DNA of 9,043 nucleotides from positions 1 through 9,043 of the forward strand of contig JAHDDA010000036.1 of the NCBI GenBank assembly GCA_020629595.1. Direction: 5' to 3'. Position numbers and translations under genes: made by a program. This document shows, piece by piece, positions 6,641 through 9,043 of this stretch (its first letter is position 1; each line of letters opens with the position of its first letter). The notes under the pieces were generated by a model. It was given only the letters and a program-made list of their open reading frames with translations. It was not told the DNA's origin and did not search any database. The stretch is from Chitinophagales bacterium (GTDB taxonomy: Bacteria; Bacteroidota; Bacteroidia; Chitinophagales; UBA2359).

Positions 6641-8225
6641 TATCGAATTTTCCTTGATTTGGATTAAATTTTTCAATTAAATCATCAATAAATTCAATTC
6701 CATATTTGAACCATATTTCAATAAAATTTACTTTTCTTTCTTGTAAATTATTTTTAGGGAATAAGCCTTTCTTTAGTGCTTCAATTTGAGATAAACTCTG
6801 TTCAAATTTCTTTTTTTCAGCTCTAAGCATTTTGGCTTCAATTTTTTCAAAATTACTAAAGAGTTTACTTAATTCTGCATCCAGCATTTTTTCTAAAGTT
6901 GCATCTACTTTTACTGCTTTTTGCTTTACTTTATTTAAAACAACTTTTATTTCTTGCTTTTCGGTCTGTAATTCTAAATTGCTATCGGAGTTCATTTTAG
7001 TAAAGTTTTGCTTTAATTTATCTTCTTCCTTAAACAAATCTGTAAAAGATAGATTTAGTTTTTTTATTTTTTTATCAAACGATTTAGGAATAAATAAAAC
7101 TGTATTTCTTAAAATTAATGCAGGAAAAAACAGATTGTTTTGCTCAAACATTTTTTTGTATTGCAACCAATAAGCTAACTCTCCACCACCACCGATATAA
7201 GCCAAATTTGGCAATAAAAATTGTTGGTAGAGTGTTCTTGTTATTACATTAAAACTAAATTTTTCAGGGCTTAAATTAAGCAATTCAAACATTTCAGAAT
7301 TTACAATTTCTTTTTTGGAATCTACTAATAAAAAGTTCCCGTTTTTAAGCCTTTCAATTCGTTCCCGCTTTTCATTATTGAAATAAAATAAATTTAAAGC
7401 TCGTGGTTTTGCTTGGGCGTGATAGCCTCTTTTTATCAATTCACCAGAAACTTTATTGATAGCTTGTTCATTTTCATTTGAAGACAATTCTTTTTTAATC
7501 AAATGCTTAACTAAATACTTAAATTTACCATTATCTTGATTTAGAATTACTAAGCCGTATTTACCAAACAAATGGTTTACAAATTTAAAGGTGGCTTGGG
7601 CTAAGTTTTCTTCTTTAAGGTAACAAGTTTTTAAAACTGACAATATATCTTCTGCCTTTTCTGATGTTCCTAAAATTTCTTCTAATTCAGGGAATACGTT
7701 GTTTACTAAACTTCTTGTTGGCATTTTTCCTGAAGCACCACCCCACTCTGTTTCCCAAGTAATTTTTTTATTGAAAATAGTGAAATTATTAATTTCGTCA
7801 ATATCGTGATCTTCAGAATTCATCCAATAAATGGGAATAAAGTTGAAATTCGGATATTTATCTTTTAATTGCTTACACAACTTTATACAACTAGCGATTT
7901 TGTAAATAAAATATAGTGGACCAGTCATTAAATTTACCTGATGCCCTGTTGTTATTGTATAAGTATTTCCTTGTTTAAGTAATTTCAAATGCTTATTTGT
8001 AGCTTCAGAAACATTGTAATTTTTGTATTGATTGGCTAATTCTTCAGCTAAAATTTTTCTTTCAATAAGTGGAAACTTATCCCTTTCAGTAATAATTTCT
8101 TCAATATTTTGAAAACTTAATTGTTCATTGTAAAAACCTTTTACATTAATATCTTCTGAAATATAATCCAGAATCAATTTAGAATAATAGCCAGTTTCGG
8201 AAAGTTCGATTGAAGAAATTTTCAT
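6624..8225 (-). CDS. bshC: Bacillithiol biosynthesis cysteine-adding enzyme BshC
   Basis: A 533-residue cytosolic enzyme proposed to add cysteine to GlcN-malate in the last step of bacillithiol synthesis, the low-molecular-weight thiol of many Firmicutes and Bacteroidota. The length matches B. subtilis BshC (about 539). Family blocks seen are TTGHQVNLMTGPLYFIYK (92-109), corresponding to the TGQQxGLxTGPLYTxYK block, and WMNSEDHDIDEIN (134-146); both belong to the nucleotidyltransferase-like Rossmann core. GGGGELAYWLQYK (345-357) follows, then a charged coiled-coil stretch (about 420-485) and a C-terminal tail. The genes for the other steps (bshA, bshB) are not in the window. The ATG at 8225 lies 20 bp from a promoter box. 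The gene overlaps the small signal peptidase gene tail-to-tail by 17 bp. No terminator was found for it. Confidence 0.93.
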   Translation of the reverse strand: MKISSIELSETGYYSKLILDYISEDINVKGFYNEQLSFQNIEEIITERDKFPLIERKILAEELANQYKNYNVSEATNKHLKLLKQGNTYTITTGHQVNLMTGPLYFIYKIASCIKLCKQLKDKYPNFNFIPIYWMNSEDHDIDEINNFTIFNKKITWETEWGGASGKMPTRSLVNNVFPELEEILGTSEKAEDILSVLKTCYLKEENLAQATFKFVNHLFGKYGLVILNQDNGKFKYLVKHLIKKELSSNENEQAINKVSGELIKRGYHAQAKPRALNLFYFNNEKRERIERLKNGNFLLVDSKKEIVNSEMFELLNLSPEKFSFNVITRTLYQQFLLPNLAYIGGGGELAYWLQYKKMFEQNNLFFPALILRNTVLFIPKSFDKKIKKLNLSFTDLFKEEDKLKQNFTKMNSDSNLELQTEKQEIKVVLNKVKQKAVKVDATLEKMLDAELSKLFSNFEKIEAKMLRAEKKKFEQSLSQIEALKKGLFPKNNLQERKVNFIEIWFKYGIEFIDDLIEKFNPNQGKFDIILEE

Positions 8226-8245
8226 TATTTTCGCTTTATGAATTG

Positions 8246-8253
8246 CAAAGTTA
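8246..8253 (-). promoter_or_regulatory. bshC: -7 promoter box for bshC
   Basis: The minus strand reads TAACTTTG followed by C, matching TAnnTTTG, 20 bp ahead of the ATG. The expected leader is about 15 bases. No TTG occurs at 17-23 bp spacing. An inverted repeat ATTCC-N6-GGAAT (8253-8268) abuts the box on its upstream side and could serve as an operator. Confidence 0.5.
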
Positions 8254-8283
8254 TTCCAACAGAGGAATGAAAAATTAAAAAAA

Positions 8284-8315
8284 TTGCAATTAAATAAAAG
8301 TTTCTATTAAGTTTA
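8284..8315 (+). promoter_or_regulatory. Weak candidate promoter for the GlsB-type gene
   Basis: A TTG (8284-8286) is separated by 21 bp from TAAGTTTA (8308-8315), which has one mismatch to TAnnTTTG. The spacing suits Bacteroidota promoters, but the second element lies only 4 bp before the ATG, so the transcript would be leaderless or nearly so. Confidence 0.25.
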
Positions 8316-8319
8316 CAGT

Positions 8320-8634
8320 ATGGATATTTTAAATATTGTTATAATGGTTGTTGTTGGTGCTTTATCGGGTACTTTAGCAGCTCGCCTTGTGGGAGGCACT
8401 ACTTATGGTTTTGTTGTAAATGCACTTTTAGGAATTGCTGGTGCAGTAGTTGGCAATTTTTTATTTGGTTTATTACAAATTGCTCCAGGTTCAAATATTG
8501 TTAAAGGCATTTCTAATACTTTTGGCGTTGAATTGCCTCAAAATTTTGTAGGAATGGTAATTTCAGCTTTTGTTGGGGCAATTATTATCTTATTTTTAGC
8601 AAAAATTTTAAGAGGTGGTGTAAAACGCAGATAA
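8320..8634 (+). CDS. GlsB/YeaQ/YmgE-family (transglycosylase-associated) small membrane protein
   Basis: A 104-residue, glycine-rich integral membrane protein with three predicted helices at about 3-24, 29-53 and 75-97, ending in the basic tail RGGVKRR. The spacing of small residues (GALSGTLAARLVGG near 13-26, GIAGAVVGNFLFG at 38-50, VGAIIILFLAKIL at 85-97) fits the Transgly_assoc family, whose members are associated with stress responses but have no proven enzymatic activity. Typical members have about 80-85 residues; here the loop between helices 2 and 3 (about 54-74) is longer. The gene stands alone between bshC, transcribed away from it, and the convergent HD phosphohydrolase gene 13 bp downstream. 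Confidence 0.85.
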   Translation: MDILNIVIMVVVGALSGTLAARLVGGTTYGFVVNALLGIAGAVVGNFLFGLLQIAPGSNIVKGISNTFGVELPQNFVGMVISAFVGAIIILFLAKILRGGVKRR

Positions 8635-8647
8635 ATAAAGTATTTAC

Positions 8648-9043
8648 TTAAAATTCACTATTCCATTCTTTATAAAACTGTTCAAGATAAGTTTCCATAA
8701 AAATGTGGCGTTCTTCAGCCAATTCTTTACCCTTTTGGGTATTCATTCTATTTTTAAGTAATAATAATTTTTCGTAAAAGTGATTAATGGTTGGTGCTAT
8801 GCTTTTTTTATACTCTTCTTTCGTCATATTTAATTTTGGAGGAATATTAGGGTCGTAAATTTCTCTATTTTTAAATCCTCCATAATTAAAAGTTCTTGCA
8901 ATACCAATTGCACCAATAGCATCTAATCTGTCGGCATCTTGAACAACTTGTAGTTCTAATGAACTGAATTTTGTGGTAAAGTTTCCTCCTTTAAATGATA
9001 TATTTTCAATAATTTTAATTACGTGTTGAACTACTTTTGTTTC
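8648..9043 (-). CDS. HD-domain phosphohydrolase, C-terminal part (cut by window edge)
   Basis: The last 131 residues of a gene that starts beyond base 9043. The frame is open from the window edge to TAA at 8648-8650. The block VVQDADRLDAIGAIGIAR (33-50 of the visible part) is the signature of the YedJ-like HD family; D36 or D38 would be the last metal ligand, and the HD pair itself lies outside the window. It is followed by the family-typical FNYGG and, near the end, a stretch (about 84-125) rich in charged helix-formers resembling the tail of these proteins (HFYEKLLLLKNRMNTQKGK). Family members are thought to hydrolyse nucleotides or other phosphate compounds in the cytosol, with substrate mostly undefined. 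It converges with the GlsB-type gene, leaving 13 bp between the stop codons and no visible terminator. Confidence 0.85.
   Translation of the reverse strand, partial: ETKVVQHVIKIIENISFKGGNFTTKFSSLELQVVQDADRLDAIGAIGIARTFNYGGFKNREIYDPNIPPKLNMTKEEYKKSIAPTINHFYEKLLLLKNRMNTQKGKELAEERHIFMETYLEQFYKEWNSEF

Noticed and set aside
6832..7173. 113-codon open frame on the plus strand inside bshC, with Ser/Phe-rich hydrophobic translation.
   Set aside because: It mirrors the lysine/glutamate-rich coiled-coil part of BshC; such shadows are expected, and no promoter box precedes it.
8636..8652. Short palindrome AAGTATTTACTT between the convergent GlsB-type and HD genes, considered as a two-way terminator.
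   Set aside because: Five-base A+T-rich arms with a 2-base loop would not form a stable hairpin, and there is no clear T tract.
1..9043. Search by eye for CRISPR arrays, tRNA or rRNA genes, insertion sequences, toxin-antitoxin pairs and defence genes.
   Set aside because: No regularly spaced repeats, cloverleaf sequences, transposase motifs or recognisable defence domains were seen.

Overview
The window comes from a low-G+C member of the Bacteroidota, most likely a marine-type Flavobacteriales. Four things in the sequence point there: a type IX secretion (Por) C-terminal sorting domain on the sulfotransferase-like protein, a bacillithiol synthesis gene of the BshC type, starts without Shine-Dalgarno sequences, and TAnnTTTG promoter boxes a short way upstream of several genes. 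No tRNA, rRNA, CRISPR array, transposase or phage gene was seen. The content is mostly envelope and housekeeping functions.

Left part (1-4605), all on the minus strand. Read in the direction of transcription, a GTG-started PPP-family phosphatase (4605-3913) lies 33 bp ahead of a secreted arylsulfotransferase-like protein (3879-2197). A hairpin terminator follows. Next is a secreted M1 zinc aminopeptidase (2002-353) with its own promoter box, ending at a strong intrinsic terminator. Last is the start of a short, membrane-anchored FecR-domain protein that runs off the left edge (176-1).

Middle (4606-6640). A 280-bp divergent intergenic region holds outward-facing promoter boxes and an unusual 58-bp imperfect palindrome. 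It leads into two consecutive plus-strand type I signal peptidases: a full-size LepB with a long insertion and a minimal 149-residue paralogue. The second signal peptidase gene runs 17 bp into the 3' end of the oppositely oriented bshC.

Right part (6624-9043). bshC (minus) and a small GlsB/YeaQ-type three-helix membrane protein (plus) diverge from a 94-bp region. The membrane protein converges on the 3' end of an HD-domain phosphohydrolase (minus), which is cut by the right edge.

The common theme is export. The two signal peptidases would process exported precursors in general, and the aminopeptidase and the T9SS-targeted sulfotransferase-like protein would be among their substrates. I found no convincing new multi-gene system. 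The best leads are the REP-like palindrome at 4720-4777, the tandem signal peptidases, the phosphatase-sulfotransferase pair, and the FecR-domain protein with no anti-sigma region.
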